The position numbers and the translations under genes were made by a program. This document shows positions 12,101 through 22,282 of a stretch of 64,000 bases of DNA, piece by piece. The notes beneath the pieces are model-generated. The model searched no databases, was not told the DNA's origin, and was given only the letters and a program-made list of their open reading frames with translations. The stretch comes from Liopterus haemorrhoidalis. Lineage: Eukaryota > Arthropoda > Insecta > Coleoptera > Dytiscidae. The stretch is taken from the NCBI GenBank assembly GCA_963971575.1, contig OZ020625.1, forward strand, positions 29,363,753 through 29,427,752, read 5' to 3'. Position 1 is the first letter of the stretch; every line of letters begins with the position of its first letter.

Positions 12101-13041
12101 GAAGTTGAAATTAAAGTAGACGTATATCAGAACGTGAAAAGGTGAAAAAATGTCAAAATACGGTAGAACAAAAATTTGACGTGATAGGCAGAAACTGTTA
12201 ACATTTTTGAAATCAGCACCCCAAAATTAGTTAAAAACAAGTATCCGATCTAAGTCAGCAAAAAAAAGTTTAATTTTGTTGACCAGTGTTATTCATTGCA
12301 AATCGAATTTTTAACATGTACACAATTGAGGACAACTTTCAAATAACTCGTTTCGATCAGCTGTTTCACAGCGATCACAGCGCCGTCATCGGCCATTTTT
12401 GAGTCCAATAAAGTATTCAATTCTGATTTCAACAATATAAACAAGACATAGCCTTACATCATAAAATAATCGAGAAAAACGCAAATTAAATTTATTTGAA
12501 TTTAACTGAAATCTAATTTAACTAACTTTGTAACTTTTATAGTTCTTAAGATAGCTATGATTGATAAATTATAATGGACACCATATATACTTACAATAGG
12601 ACATCGAAATTTTGCCCCAAGTGCTATCATAGTTGGCGACATCCATTGTATGATAACTAGATCAAATTTTTCATTTTTCAAAATTTCTTGAGTTTCTTCT
12701 AAAGCTAATTCAGCTTCTTCTACATCTCCAATAACATCCATTTGATCCCAATATTGTTTTCTCCAAGTCTGTGGTCTCACATCCGACAAATTTAAACCTG
12801 CATGTAGTATTTCATATCCAAATTTCAAATCAATTTGCCTTAAATTTGGGTATGGATTATCTTTCAAAATATTAGGTGTTAAAACTACCATTTCGTGACC
12901 TCTTCTGGCGAGTTCTTGCCAAATTGGTGCAAAGACTATTTGGTGAGAATAAGATGGAACAGAAAAGAATCCCAAAATTTTTGCTCCATCACAGTTTTGG
13001 AGGATTAAAATTAATAAACAGATTTTGGAAATTTGAAACAT
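5911..13041 (-). CDS. UDP-glycosyltransferase (UGT), complete, five exons
   Basis: A membrane-bound UGT of the endoplasmic reticulum that transfers sugar (in insects usually glucose) from a UDP-sugar to small lipophilic acceptors such as toxins, pigments or hormones. Exons on the minus strand: 13041-12595, 10559-10194, 8775-8553, 7177-6958, 6193-5911. All donors are GT(A/AGT-like), all acceptors AG, and phases 0,0,1,2 join without a break to 512 residues, normal for the family. Seen: signal peptide ~1-19; catalytic His33 (SYSHQ); donor-binding signature ~339-384 with WIPQQDVLG, FITQGG and SDQPRN; membrane anchor ~455-480; a lysine-rich tail ending KIKSQ, a KxKxx ER-retrieval pattern. Satellite monomers start only ~80 bp upstream of the ATG. 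Likely functional; the exact acceptor is unknown. Confidence 0.93.
6340..6950 (-). repeat. Satellite S monomers in UGT intron 4
   Basis: Four diverged ~170-180-bp monomers carrying the core AAATTCAAACCGCAGGTCTC and a TACCGTTTTTGAGATAT-like stretch. The last monomer ends within about 20 bp of the exon 4 donor (6957). They fill most of the 764-bp intron. The core reads on the plus strand, antisense to UGT. Confidence 0.85.
6958..7177 (-). CDS. UGT exon 4 (UDP-sugar binding signature)
   Basis: The acceptor tttcgcag at 7178-7180 is followed by GT completing a Gly codon, then HKNVKLFITQGGSQSMEE and PLVGIPVFSDQPRN, the core of the UGT signature. QGG replaces the commoner HGG, which insect UGTs allow. 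The donor is AAAAA|gtaagt at 6957. Confidence 0.93.
7280..8461 (-). mobile_element. Tc1/mariner-superfamily element in UGT intron 3 (1,182 bp)
   Basis: Terminal repeats GTCGGATTGCTGATAGG (left) and the exact reverse complement ending CAATCCGAC (8461) are flanked by TA. It fills an intron that would otherwise be about 190 bp. It carries a transposase remnant at 7895-8371. Sister copies are at 1659-2182 and 56054-57190. Confidence 0.9.
7895..8371 (-). pseudogene. Internally deleted Tc1/mariner-superfamily transposase
   Basis: The peptide has an N-terminal helix-turn-helix-like part (HQRVAAALKISESTIRRIIK, ~62-81) followed after ~35 residues by EVLRLPSYHCQFNPIELIW, the C-terminal catalytic Glu block of IS630/Tc1-type transposases (usual form LRLPPYHC-x-LNPIELIW). 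The central region with the first two catalytic Asp is missing, so the protein cannot catalyse transposition. The copy at 56054-57190 has the same architecture with additional frame breaks. Confidence 0.8.
8553..8775 (-). CDS. UGT exon 3
   Basis: Chosen start: the acceptor ttttttttgaag, giving DLQEYLDNSKNGVIYMSLG directly after LPE of exon 2 (family pattern LPxDLQxxLDxAxxGVIYxSLG). An upstream AG at 8801-8802 (aattgcag) would be out of frame. The exon ends WIPQQDVL plus G at 8553 with donor gtaaga. Confidence 0.92.
8847..10133 (+). mobile_element. Full-length mariner (DD34D) in UGT intron 2
   Basis: Inverted termini CCAGGTCTACAAGTATG (left, after TA at 8845-8846) and its reverse complement ending at 10133 (before TA). 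It is 1,287 bp and antisense to UGT. Intron 2 would be only ~130 bp without it. The right end is near-identical to the copy at the window start. Confidence 0.93.
9019..10056 (+). pseudogene. Mariner transposase, inactivated
   Basis: The frame starts MSNFVPNKEHSRTV at 9019, shifts around an A tract near 9085, and continues with the DNA-binding region (AEQLGVSQQAVSNRLREIG) and first catalytic Asp (ITDDEKWIYF). It is then stopped by two adjacent TAG codons (9604-9609) where the other copy has Trp-Trp. It resumes DQKGVVYYELLKPGE with HDNAPSHK and TPDLAPSDYHLF (34 apart), then a TGA (9957-9959) where the other copy has Trp. It ends NGAYFE. All three stops are one-base G-to-A changes of Trp codons. 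Confidence 0.88.
10194..10559 (-). CDS. UGT exon 2
   Basis: Starts with GTG (Val150) directly after the acceptor ttaag at 10560. The join reads CPI|VTVSSLNAYNVMHDQFGNP, as expected for insect UGTs (sxDxxxxxHxxxGNPxHP). 122 codons end HQPLPE with donor GAG|gtaagt. Confidence 0.92.
10615..10975. repeat. ~100-bp tandem repeat in UGT intron 1
   Basis: About 3.6 copies of a ~100-bp unit with core GAATGGGAAGTTTGATCGCA and GCCGACTGCATCAATCCCAT. The small reading frames across it simply repeat the unit. Confidence 0.85.
11294..11926 (-). pseudogene. Repeat-borne conserved arthropod ORF, broken
   Basis: The minus strand encodes a continuous peptide with PPLHSKLGLMKQFVKALNKD, AGIFDGPQIRKL, FLGNKKAENY and DVSDEQGERFHQDL. 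It then has one TAA stop (11423-11425) and continues in the same frame with EMERRYQGRWDTHMMADYCW up to a stop at 11294. I recall this sequence as a recurrent, mobile-element-associated ORF in arthropod and cnidarian genomes, but I cannot name its family or function. Upstream (11832-12062) a second frame carries related-looking N-terminal sequence, implying a frameshift. It lies in UGT intron 1. Confidence 0.65.
11927..12594. other. Remaining UGT intron 1 sequence
   Basis: No exon-like or terminal-repeat signal beyond the frameshifted extension of the broken ORF. The exon 1 donor (ATT|gtaagt) is at 12594. Confidence 0.5.
12595..13041 (-). CDS. UGT exon 1 (signal peptide, acceptor-binding domain)
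   Basis: The ATG at 13041-13039 starts MFQISKICLLILILQNCDGA, a typical cleavable signal peptide, then KILGFFSVPSYSHQ with the catalytic His33, HEMVVLTP, and FDLVIIQW with the Asp partner region. 149 complete codons end at CPI. No upstream in-frame Met is needed. Confidence 0.93.
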
Positions 13042-13104
13042 CTGAAAATATGGTTTTTTAAATTTTTTGTTTTATTAAATTGTTAATAATTTTTGAGTTT
13101 ATAG

Positions 13105-14300
13105 GAGACTCAAATTTTTTCTAGACTAAAAAAGGTGTGAGGATTCCATAAATTCAAACCGCAGGTCTCTATCTTTTACCGTTTTTGAGATATGAATTTT
13201 ATAATACAGATATATTTTAAATATTTCAATTTTTCACTTTGCGAAGATTTTTTTGATGGCCCATAAATAAAGTTGTGCGCTGACCACTTAATCTATATTT
13301 TTTTTTGTACTAAGCAAAGTGAGAGGATTTCAAAAATTCAAATCGGAGGTCTTTATCTCTTACCATTTTTGAGTTATGAATTTTATAACACAGATATAAT
13401 TTTAATATCTCAGTTTTTCACTTTTCGAAGGTTTTTTTGATGCCCCATAAATAAAGTTGTGTGATAGCCACTAAATCATTAATTTTTTTCTAAACTAAAC
13501 AAAGTGTGATGTTTCCAAAAATTCAAACCTCAGGTTTCTATCTCTTACCGTTTTTGAGATATGAATTTTATAATACAGATATATTTTAAATATTTAAATT
13601 TTTCACTTTTCGAAGGTTTTGTCTGATGGCCCATAAATAAAGTTGTGTGATAGCCACTAAATCTCCAAATTTCTTCTAAACTAAAAAAGGTATGAGGATT
13701 CCAAAAATTCAAACCGCAGGTCTCTATCTCTTACCATTTTCAGGATATGATTTTTAAAATATAGATATAATTTAAATATTTCAGGTTTTTCGCTTTTTGA
13801 AGGTTTTGTTTGATGGCCTATAAATAAAGTTGTGTGCTAGCCACTAAATGTATATTTTTTTTCCTAGACTAAAAATTGTGAGTTTTTCAAAAATTCAAAC
13901 CGCAGGTCTCTATCTTTTACAGTTTTTGAGGCATGAATTTTTTAAAACGCCACAAATTTTTACAAATATCTTGTTTTGTTAAATTACCAATAATTTCTTG
14001 CGAAGAAGTCTAAAGAAAACATCAAAATTTCTCTAGACTAAAAAAGGTGTGAGGATTTCAAAAATTCAAACCGCAGGTCTCTATCTCTTACCGTTTTTGA
14101 GATACAAATTTTTTAAAACGCATATTTTTACAAATATCTTGTTTTGTTATATTACCAATAATTTCTTGCGAAGAAGTCTGAACAAAACCTCAATTTTTTT
14201 TAGACTAAAAAAGGTGTGAGGATTCCAAAAATTCAAACCGCAGGTCTCTATCTTTTACCGTTTTCAAAATATAATTTTTTAAAAGTTTCATTTGATATTC
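13105..14300 (+). repeat. Satellite S, diverged array upstream of UGT
   Basis: About seven monomers of 150-190 bp with the shared core (AAATTCAAACCGCAGGTCTC). They begin about 80 bp upstream of the UGT ATG, so the UGT promoter region is largely satellite. Confidence 0.85.
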
Positions 14301-14929
14301 CATAAATAAAATTGTATGCTAACTACTAATCAAATTCTTATCATTTCTTATCTACATTATATAACTATCTCATTAATTTTTAATCCTTAAAATCCATTAA
14401 CAATTAGCGACTTAACAAAAAATATCTAGTTGCGTCTAAACTTGCATTAGATGTGTTTCTACGTATTGTGTTGAAGAAAAATACTTTTGCTTGAGATATT
14501 TCAACCCTGTGATTTCGATTTTTCACCCTCCGAACTTGATTGCACCCTATGGACGATTCTTGCACCGGAAGATTTGGTTTGTAGAGGTAACACACTCTTA
14601 AAAAATAATTATTATTATTTATTTAATTTTATATATACATATACATATAAATTTGTATAAATATACAGTATCTGCATTTTCATAATATGTTTGTGGTTTT
14701 TTAACATTTTAAGTTTATGTTTTGCTATACATTTTTTAGTTTGTAGTGAAAAAATTATATGAATTGTGAATTTTCGTACATTTCAGGGTTTTGTAGGTAT
14801 TTAATAAGTGTAAAAAATCTGAATAAATGTAGAGATATGATTTTTTTAATACGATAAATTTTAACAATTTTTTATTTTGTTTAATTGCTAATATATTTTT
14901 TTCGTATGAGTCTTAAGAGGGCCTCAATT
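14301..14929. other. Spacer with a family A terminal fragment
   Basis: Mostly unassigned. Positions 14758-14812 hold the family A 3' end in reverse (TTTCAGGGTTTTGTAGGTAT preceded by a hairpin-like GTGAATTTTCGTAC). Confidence 0.5.
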
Positions 14930-17215
14930 TTTTTTAATACTAAATAAAGTTTGTGGATTCCAAAAAATCAAACCGCAGGTCTCTATCTCTTACCGTTTTT
15001 GAGATATATATTTTTTTAAACAACACAAATTTTACCAATTTCTTGTTTTATTTGCTTGCTTATAATTTTTTTCAGAGTAATCTTAAAAGAACCTCATTTT
15101 TTTCTTAACTAAACTAGATGTGAAAATTCCAAAAATTCAAACCGCAGGTATCTATCTCTTACCGTATTTGAGATATGATTTTTTAAATACAGCACAAATT
15201 TTAACAATACCTTGTTTTGTTTTATTATTAATAATTTTTATCCAAGGAGTCGTAAGGGGGCCTTAATTTTTTTGTATGCTAAACAAGGTGTGAGAATTCC
15301 AAAAATTAAAACCGCACGTCTCTATCTCTTACCGTTTTTGAGATATGATTTTTTAAATACAGCACAAATTTTAACAATACCTTGTTTTGTTTTATTATTA
15401 ATAATTTTTACCCAAGGAGTCCTAAGAGGGCCTTAAATTTTTTGTATACTAAACAGGGTGTGAGAATTCCAAAAATTCAAACCGCAGGTCTCTATCTCTT
15501 ACCGTTTTTGAGATATGATTTTTTAAATACAGCACAAATTTTAACAATACCTTGTTTTGTTTTATTATTAATAATTTTTACCCAAGGAGTCCTAAGAGGG
15601 CCTTAAATTTTTTGTATACTAAACAGGGTGAGAGAATTCCAAAAATTCAAACCGCAGGTCTCTATCTCTTACCGTTTTTGAGATATGATTTTTTAAATAC
15701 AGCCCAAATTTTAACAATACCTTGTTTTGTTTTATTATTAATAATTTTTATCCAAGGAGTCGTAAGGGGGCCTCAATTTTTTTGTAGACTAAACAAGGTG
15801 TGAGAATTCCAAAAATTAAAACCGCACGTCTCTATCTCTTACCGTTTTTGAGATATGATTTTTTAAATACAGCACAAATTTTAACAATACCTTGTTTTGT
15901 TTTATTATTAATAATTTTTACCCAAGGAGTCCTAAGAGGGCCTTAAATTTTTTGTATACTAAACAAGGTGTGAGAATTCCAAAAATTAAAACCGCAGGTC
16001 TCTATCTCTTACCGTTTTTGAGATATGATTTTTTAAATACAGCACAAATTTTAACAATACCTTGTTTTGTTTTATTATTAATAATTTTTACCCAAGGAGT
16101 CCTAAGAGGGCCTTAAATTTTTTGTATACTAAACAGGGTGTGAGAATTCCAAAAATTCAAACCGCAGGTCTCTATCTCTTACCGTTTTTGAGATATGATT
16201 TTTTAAATACAGCACAAATTTTAACAATACCTTGTTTTGTTTTATTATTAATAATTTTTACCCAAGGAGTCCTAAGAGGGCCTTAAATTTTTTGTAGACT
16301 AAACAAGGTGTAAGAATTCCAAAAATTCAAACCGCAGGTCTCTATCTCTTACCGTTTTTGAGATATGATTTTTTAAATACAGCACAAATCTTAACAATTC
16401 CTTTTTTTGTTTTATTATTAATAATTTTTATCCAAGGAGTCGTAAGGGGGCCTCAATTTTTTTGTAGACTAAACAAGGTGTGAGAATTCCAAAAATTAAA
16501 ACCGCAGGTCTCTATCTCTTACCGTTTTTGAGATATGATTTTTTAAATACAGCACAAATCTTAACAATTCCTTGTTTTGTTTTATTTTTAATAATTTTTA
16601 TCCAAGGAGACTTAAGGGAGCCTCATTTTTTCTCTAGACTAAACAAAGTATGAGAAATCCAAAAATTTAAACCGCAGGTCTCTATCTCTTACCGTTTTTG
16701 AGATATTTTTTTTAAATACAGCACAAATTTTAACAAGACCTTTTTTTGTTTTATTATTAATAATTTTTATCCAAGGAGTCGTAAGGGGGCCTCAATTTTT
16801 TTGTAGACTAAACAAGGTATGAGAATTACAAAAATTAAAACCGCAGGTCTCTATCTCTTACCGTTTTTGAGATATGATTTTTTAAATACAGCACAAATTT
16901 TAACAATTCCTTGTCTTATTTTATTATTAATAATTTTTGTCCTAGGAGACTTAAGGGAGCCTCATTTTTTCTCTAGACTAAACAAAGTATGAAAAATCCA
17001 AAAATTTAAACCGCAGGTCTCTATCTCTTACCGTTTTTGAGATATTTTTTTTAAATACAGCACAAATTTTAACAAGACCTTTTTTTGTTTTATTATTAAT
17101 AATTTTTATCCAAGGAGTCCTAAGGGGGCCTCAATTTTTTTCTAGACTAAACAAGGTGTGAGAATTCCAAAAATTCAAACCGCAGGTCTCTATCTCTTAC
17201 CGTTTTTGAAATAAA
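14930..17215 (+). repeat. Satellite S, young 170-bp tandem array
   Basis: Thirteen to fourteen monomers. The marker ACCGCAGGTC (or ACCGCACGTC) recurs at 15311, 15481, 15651, 15821, 15991, 16161, 16331, 16501, 16671, 16840, 17010 and 17179: exactly 170 bp, with two 169s. Variants recur with period three (15311 and 15821 share ACCGCACGTC) and, at the right end, period two (16671 and 17010 share a TTTAAACCGC variant), indicating higher-order repeats. The identical 74-residue frames are artefacts of the monomer. Confidence 0.95.
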
Positions 17216-18332
17216 AATTAAAAAAGCCACGAAAACTCACTATTATCTTCCACCAATTTTACAAATGGAAAATTTTAAAAACATTTGTTTATATAGTAAC
17301 AGTTATTCAAAAATGTGTCCTTTACATAAGTAATTTTATTTAGAAAAAATTCTTTGTTGCTATTAATGTCAAATTTTTTTAACGAAATGTCATGTCATAG
17401 AAAAGAATTGGTGTAAGTCAACAAATATTTTGATAATCTTTATCGTAAACTAGACATATGTAATAATTTATTGGAATTATCATTACGTGTCCAAGATTTA
17501 GAAATTATGTAACGAATTTTTAGAATTATTTAAAATTATGAACTTAAATTCAGTGGCGTAAATACAATGCCACGGGGCGGTAAGTGGCTCCGAATTTTTG
17601 GAACTTTTTATAAAAATTATAAATTTAAAAACAAGATCAGATTTTCAGAGACGGGTCATGCAAAAAAATGGCTTTATAAACATTTGTATATACTTACTTG
17701 TTGATAAAATAGTAAAACATGTTCACAAAATATTGTAAAATATATTTATTCCTATAATTTTACTTTCACAGCTATGTAACAATAACATTAAGTAACCTCT
17801 ACATACGTTTCAAAATTGACCACCGAGGCGCTACGATCTTAAATTTATTTCCCTATAAATGCTAAATATGTATTTAAAATATAAATATTTAAAAAATATT
17901 TAGCAAGTCCCAAAGGGCTCAGCTGTTTTTCTGTCTTTGCAATATTGTAATATACAATGGCTTTTTTGTTCCTGTTTGATTGTGTGCCTTTAATATCAAG
18001 TCTTTTGTTTTATTTTTCCATTGTTTAACGGTCCTTTTGTTTCTTATTCACAGGAGGTATTTAACGGATCATAATACACTAATAGCTGATTAAAAAAAAC
18101 TTTAAAAGATACGCCAATCTCCAATATTGCTCAGAGGAACATTCTTTTTTTTAATTTTCCAACAATTAAATTGTTTGTCGTAATTTATTATCAATTAAAT
18201 GCATGAAAGGATTTGCTTTTTGGTATCAGGACCAGTTGAGGTGGACTTTTATATAATTTTAAAAATATCATAACTCAAAAATGTTAAATGGTAGAGGCAT
18301 ATGGTCTCAATTTTTGGATTCAGCATGGCTTA
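17216..18332. other. Unassigned AT-rich sequence
   Basis: No reading frame, terminal repeat or within-window copy found over about 1.1 kb. Confidence 0.5.
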
Positions 18333-18934
18333 TACCCTTTTCACACTAGAACTTTAAGATCGGATGTTAAAATGAATGTATCTTTAAACGCTAATGTGAA
18401 ACCGTATGGCCTCGTCTAAATACAAGCGATGTTTAAGACAGAGATCTGCGTCTTAAACATCGTCCGTATTGCCAACTTAATTTCTATTACAAAAAAATAC
18501 TCCTTGAATTTGTGCTGTCAACATTTTATATTATCATAAACAAGAATACTGTATTATATCGACGTTATAAGAAGTTTATACTTATTGTTATAATAAAATT
18601 ATTTATTTTAATAATGTGTTTAATAAAATACAGAGCTACAATAATTGAGATAAAATGTATCGACTTACATGTTAATACAGGTGTAATATATTCTTTATTG
18701 TAGTGTCTTTATTGTAGAATGAAATGAAATATCCATGTTTGTTTATAATAATTCAAAATGTGCGTCTGCGCAGACAGTTCAAAATTGGTAATTTCATGAC
18801 GGTAACTTAAGGACAAAATTACGGTAGCTGATGACAGCACCGGAGATTTAAACATCAAGTGTGAAAGCATACCGATGTTAAACATCGGTGAACTTTAAGT
18901 TCGCTCGTCTTAAAGTTCTAGTGTGAAAAGGGTA
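18333..18934. mobile_element. PIF/Harbinger-type MITE, copy 1 (602 bp)
   Basis: Ends TACCCTTTTCACACTAGA and its reverse complement (TCTAGTGTGAAAAGGGTA), flanked by TTA on both sides (18330-18332 and 18935-18937). Copies are at 34259-34838 and 36568-37167. The 63-73-residue frames starting MLSTFYIII in each copy are non-coding look-alikes. Confidence 0.9.
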
Positions 18935-18937
18935 TTA

Positions 18938-19056
18938 AGCTGGTTTCAGAGCTCTTTAAATTAGTTGACTGTACATTGTGCGCTTTGGATAAGTTTCATA
19001 GATAGTTTTAACGTCCAAGGCAACCAGTCTACTAATTTAAGAGCTCTAAATGCAGT
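18938..19056. repeat. Small fold-back related to family D
   Basis: AAGCTGGTTTCAGAGCTCTT at the left and a related sequence inverted at the right (TTTAAGAGCTCTAAATGCAG). It starts directly after the PIF MITE. Confidence 0.6.
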
Positions 19057-19429
19057 TTTATCCTCAATTTTATTAATATAGATGAATTTGTAAACTGTAT
19101 TAAACCTGTCAACCACAGGAGACTTTACTGCATACATATTTGAGATTATGATAATTTATCTTACTGTTCCATTTTTGCAATTGTTCTTTGGCCTAGATTT
19201 TCAAAGAGATTTATTTGAAAAATTTTCGTTACTATAGTTACAGTATCTGAAATGCAGTGGCTCTTACAAGCCATTTAACAGTCGACCGTCGCGCTGTTAA
19301 CGGCAAAAAGCACGTTATTTAAACCCTGATACATTGCAAATACAGTGCTGTAGAACAAGGGGGGGGGGATCAAGACCTGCATTTTATTTTTTCAGAACGA
19401 AAAGTTGTGAAAAAGCTGTGAACGTAGCT

Positions 19430-19745
19430 TTAAGATGCGTTCACAGCTCTTTAAATTAGTTTACTGAGCATTGTGCGTTATGGATAAGTTCAGTTTTAAC
19501 ATTCAAGACAGCGTTTACAGCAAGGAAATTAGTGAGTTACGAATAGTGCGACATCTGTGTGTCTTTACACCAACTACGGTGGCTTCGTAAAATGTTTATT
19601 ATCTATTATCGTTTTCCTAATTCTTCTGTCCTAAATTTTTGCTAACTAAACCTAACCTAATTACCTAAATTGATCGTATTTACTGTTCGTTTTTGTAATT
19701 TTGGACGAGATTTGTTGTGACGACATTTAGTTAGGTTAAGTAAAG
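19430..19745 (-). repeat. Truncated family D MITE
   Basis: Begins AAGATGCGTTCACAGCTCTT and then matches, in reverse, the interior of the D copies at 30386 and 43639 (e.g. AGTTACGAATAG and the TTGTAATTTT stretch). The other end is missing. Positions 19057-19429 hold no recognised feature except a G tract. Confidence 0.6.
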
Positions 19746-19778
19746 GCATAAATTGTGAACGTTCTCTACGATGTAGAC

Positions 19779-20321
19779 CAGGGGTTCTTAAACCTATGTA
19801 ATTCGCGGACCCTCTCTTGAACAACTTTTTTTTTGCGGACCCCATCCCAACCCAGGTATTTTATGTCGTTCTTGAGACATAATAGGCACTACGTTATAAT
19901 AAATATTGGTAAAAATGTATCGCTGGTTATTTTAATAAATGGTCTTATGCATTTATAGAGATGCATATTTTTATTAGGATATAGAATAAAAAACATAAAT
20001 AAATAAAAAAAGTAGTAAAAAGAATTAAAAAAGTTACAAATTATAATACGTCAAACTCATACAAACATTTCTTGGTCAAATAATGGTCAAAATAGATCTT
20101 ATTATAATATGTTTTCTGTAAATAATTTGCAGTTGAATAAAAATAATTAAATTTTTCCTAATTATTGTTTAGTTATGTCAATAACTAGTTAGGTAACAAA
20201 TACAAAAAGTCCTGACCATGTAGGATTTTTATTAAATGAGTTATTTGAATAAAAGCGAAATGTTGGGGGATGTAAAGTTAATGTCAAAATGGTTTTGCCG
20301 ACCCCAGTTTAAGAACCGCTG
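19779..20321. mobile_element. hAT-like MITE (CAGxGGTTCTTAAAC termini)
   Basis: Left end CAGGGGTTCTTAAACCTATG, right end GTTTAAGAACCGCTG, inverted with few mismatches. The CAG...CTG ends and gene-free 543-bp interior fit a hAT MITE. I did not find a clean 8-bp target duplication. Confidence 0.65.
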
Positions 20322-20866
20322 TTCTAGTATTTTTCGAAAGTTTTCCTCTTCTGTATTTTTTATAAAAATTATACATTTATTAGGCGAAATGCGTTCGTTT
20401 TCGCACTTAGCCAGATTCTAGAATTTTCCAGGGCCATATGACTTAACCTCCATGCGAATGTCATTCCATGTTTACGTCACGAAGAAAATTGTCGATTTCT
20501 TGCGCATCAATTCTATTACTTTTAACCAGCCACCAACAAAACGTACCGATTCTAGTTTCATTCTGCTGTCGTATCCAGACTTTTAAATATCCCGCCAATA
20601 TGAATATGATAGTAAAAGCGGAAGAGGAAATGAGATTAGTAATGCGTTTCGCATTTCCGTTATTAGTTTTGAAGTTCGGTTGATAGGCTTCGATCTGTTA
20701 TATCCGGTGGAAATATCCTAGGGAGATTTAACCAAATTACTGACTGATATCGAATGGATTATCAATTATATATCGATCCCGCCATGATTTGATTTACTGC
20801 TGCTCTACTCAATTAAGGATTTCAAATTTGTGGTCGATATTCTCATAACCAAAAGAGCAAATACAG
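20322..20866. other. Unassigned, slightly GC-richer sequence
   Basis: Two short open stretches (20236-20421, 20468-20683) show no recognisable motif or splice framing. No function assigned. Confidence 0.4.
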
Positions 20867-21072
20867 CTTTGGGTTATTTCATATTTGACGTTTGGTATAT
20901 GAAAATTTAAAATTCCAACAGATAAACCATGGAAACGAATTATGTCAAAAATAAAATAATTTTTACAAAAATTTTAATAACAAAAAAATAAATAAATGGG
21001 AAATTTGTATTAAGAATGACACAAAAAATCAAAATATAAAGAAAATGACATTTTAAAATGATATTAACCTTA

Positions 21073-22282
21073 AAGTCACTAGATTATACAAAGTACCGCA
21101 ACGGCGGCCATGCTGGGGTTAAAAATGTCGCCAACACAAATGATGTTCAGTGATTCCAATATTACAAAAATAAGAAACTAGGTTTTATTTTAAACATTGT
21201 AATCACGATTTTTTTTATCAAAGATGTACTACAAGGTGTCTCAAAAGAAATTTTATATTTAGTGGATCGATTAAAAAAAAAGTAAGCCGTATATAGAAAA
21301 AATGTTTATTAATTATTAAAATACACTTTTTGGGGATTTATTTCTTAAAAATAATATCGTCTAAATGTAGACCCTCGCGTTCTCGGCACTCATTTAATCG
21401 AACAGTAAAATTACTTATGACGTCTCGGCAGGTGGACTCAGGGATGGCTGCCATTTCGTGACGGATATTTTCTTTCAAATGCGCCAGTGAAGTCGGTTTA
21501 TTGGCGTAAACTTTAGATTTAAGATAACCCCATAGGAAAAAGTCCATAGGGGTTAAATCTGGACTGCGTGGAGGCCAATTTATGTCACCTCTCCGGGAGA
21601 TCAATTTGCCTGAGAAAATTTCCCGAACACGTGGCAGAGACATATTGGACGTGTGTGAAGTTGCTCCGTCCTGTTGGAACCATGTTCTTTGGTTATAGCC
21701 AGGAAAGTTTTGCAGTTCAGGTACCAAGAAGTTGTCTAACATCTTCACATAACGCTCTGAATTCACTGTAACTGCACGCCCCCTTTCGTCTTCAAAAAAG
21801 TAAGGGCCGATAAATCCTCGCGCCGACATCGCAGCCCATACGGTCACTTTAGGCGAATGTAGGGGTTTCTGATGTTTGCGTTTCGGATTCGTTGCACACC
21901 AGTAGCGGCAGTTCTGCTTATTTACGTGGCCATTAAGATGAAAATGAGCTTCATCCGAAAACAAAATGTTGGTAAACGTTGAAAATCGCTCAATCACCTG
22001 ATTTACGAAATTAAGCCTCTGACTGGCATCTTGGGGCTTTAATTCTTGCACCAATTGAATTTTGTAGGGGTGCAGCTTTAGGTCTTTGTGCATAATGCGA
22101 TGTAATGATGAGCTATGCACATTTAAACCACTTGCGCGCTTCCGAATTGAAAGGTTAGGAACTTAAGAACGTAAAAATTGCTGCTTTAGTTTGCTTAATA
22201 GGGAAACCAATGTTGCCTATCAAACCCTGGGGTCTGTCGGCTTCTTCAAAGGCTTGCGGTACTTTGTATAATCCAGTGACTT
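21073..22282 (-). mobile_element. DD41D (rosa/Visitor-like) Tc1/mariner-superfamily transposon
   Basis: Inverted ends AAGTCACTAGATTATACAAA at the left and the same with one change at the right, flanked by TA. The coding region gives 41 residues between the second and third catalytic aspartates. The 10-bp host sequence ATTAACCTTA is present on both sides (21063-21072 and 22285-22294). Confidence 0.85.
21338..22163 (-). pseudogene. DD41D transposase, N-terminally broken
   Basis: Seen: HTH-like KRASGLNVHSSSLHRIMHKD; first Asp in LFSDEAHFHLNG; second in WFQQDGATSHTS; third in RSPDLTPMDFFLWGYLKSKV. Exactly 41 residues separate the last two, the spacing reported for the DD41D (rosa/Visitor) group rather than mariner (34D) or Tc1 (34E). 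Reading backwards, the frame meets a stop at 22163-22165 before a full N-terminal domain, so the protein lacks its start. The C-terminal end (LHLDDIIFKK, stop) looks complete. Confidence 0.85.

Noticed and set aside
15212..16286. Five near-identical 74-83-residue frames in a row
   Set aside because: They equal the 170-bp satellite monomer read through; no start context, no splice logic.
15300..17200. CRISPR-like regular spacing
   Set aside because: Whole units repeat with no unique spacers, and the context is eukaryotic; it is a tandem satellite.
18512..18703. Frame starting MLSTFYIII, repeated at 34466-34681 and 36797-37018
   Set aside because: It is part of the 600-bp PIF-type MITE, in a region without known transposase motifs, and is hydrophobic only because of AT-rich composition.
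19645..19680. Telomere-like CCTAACCTAA stretch
   Set aside because: Too short and irregular; not a telomeric array.
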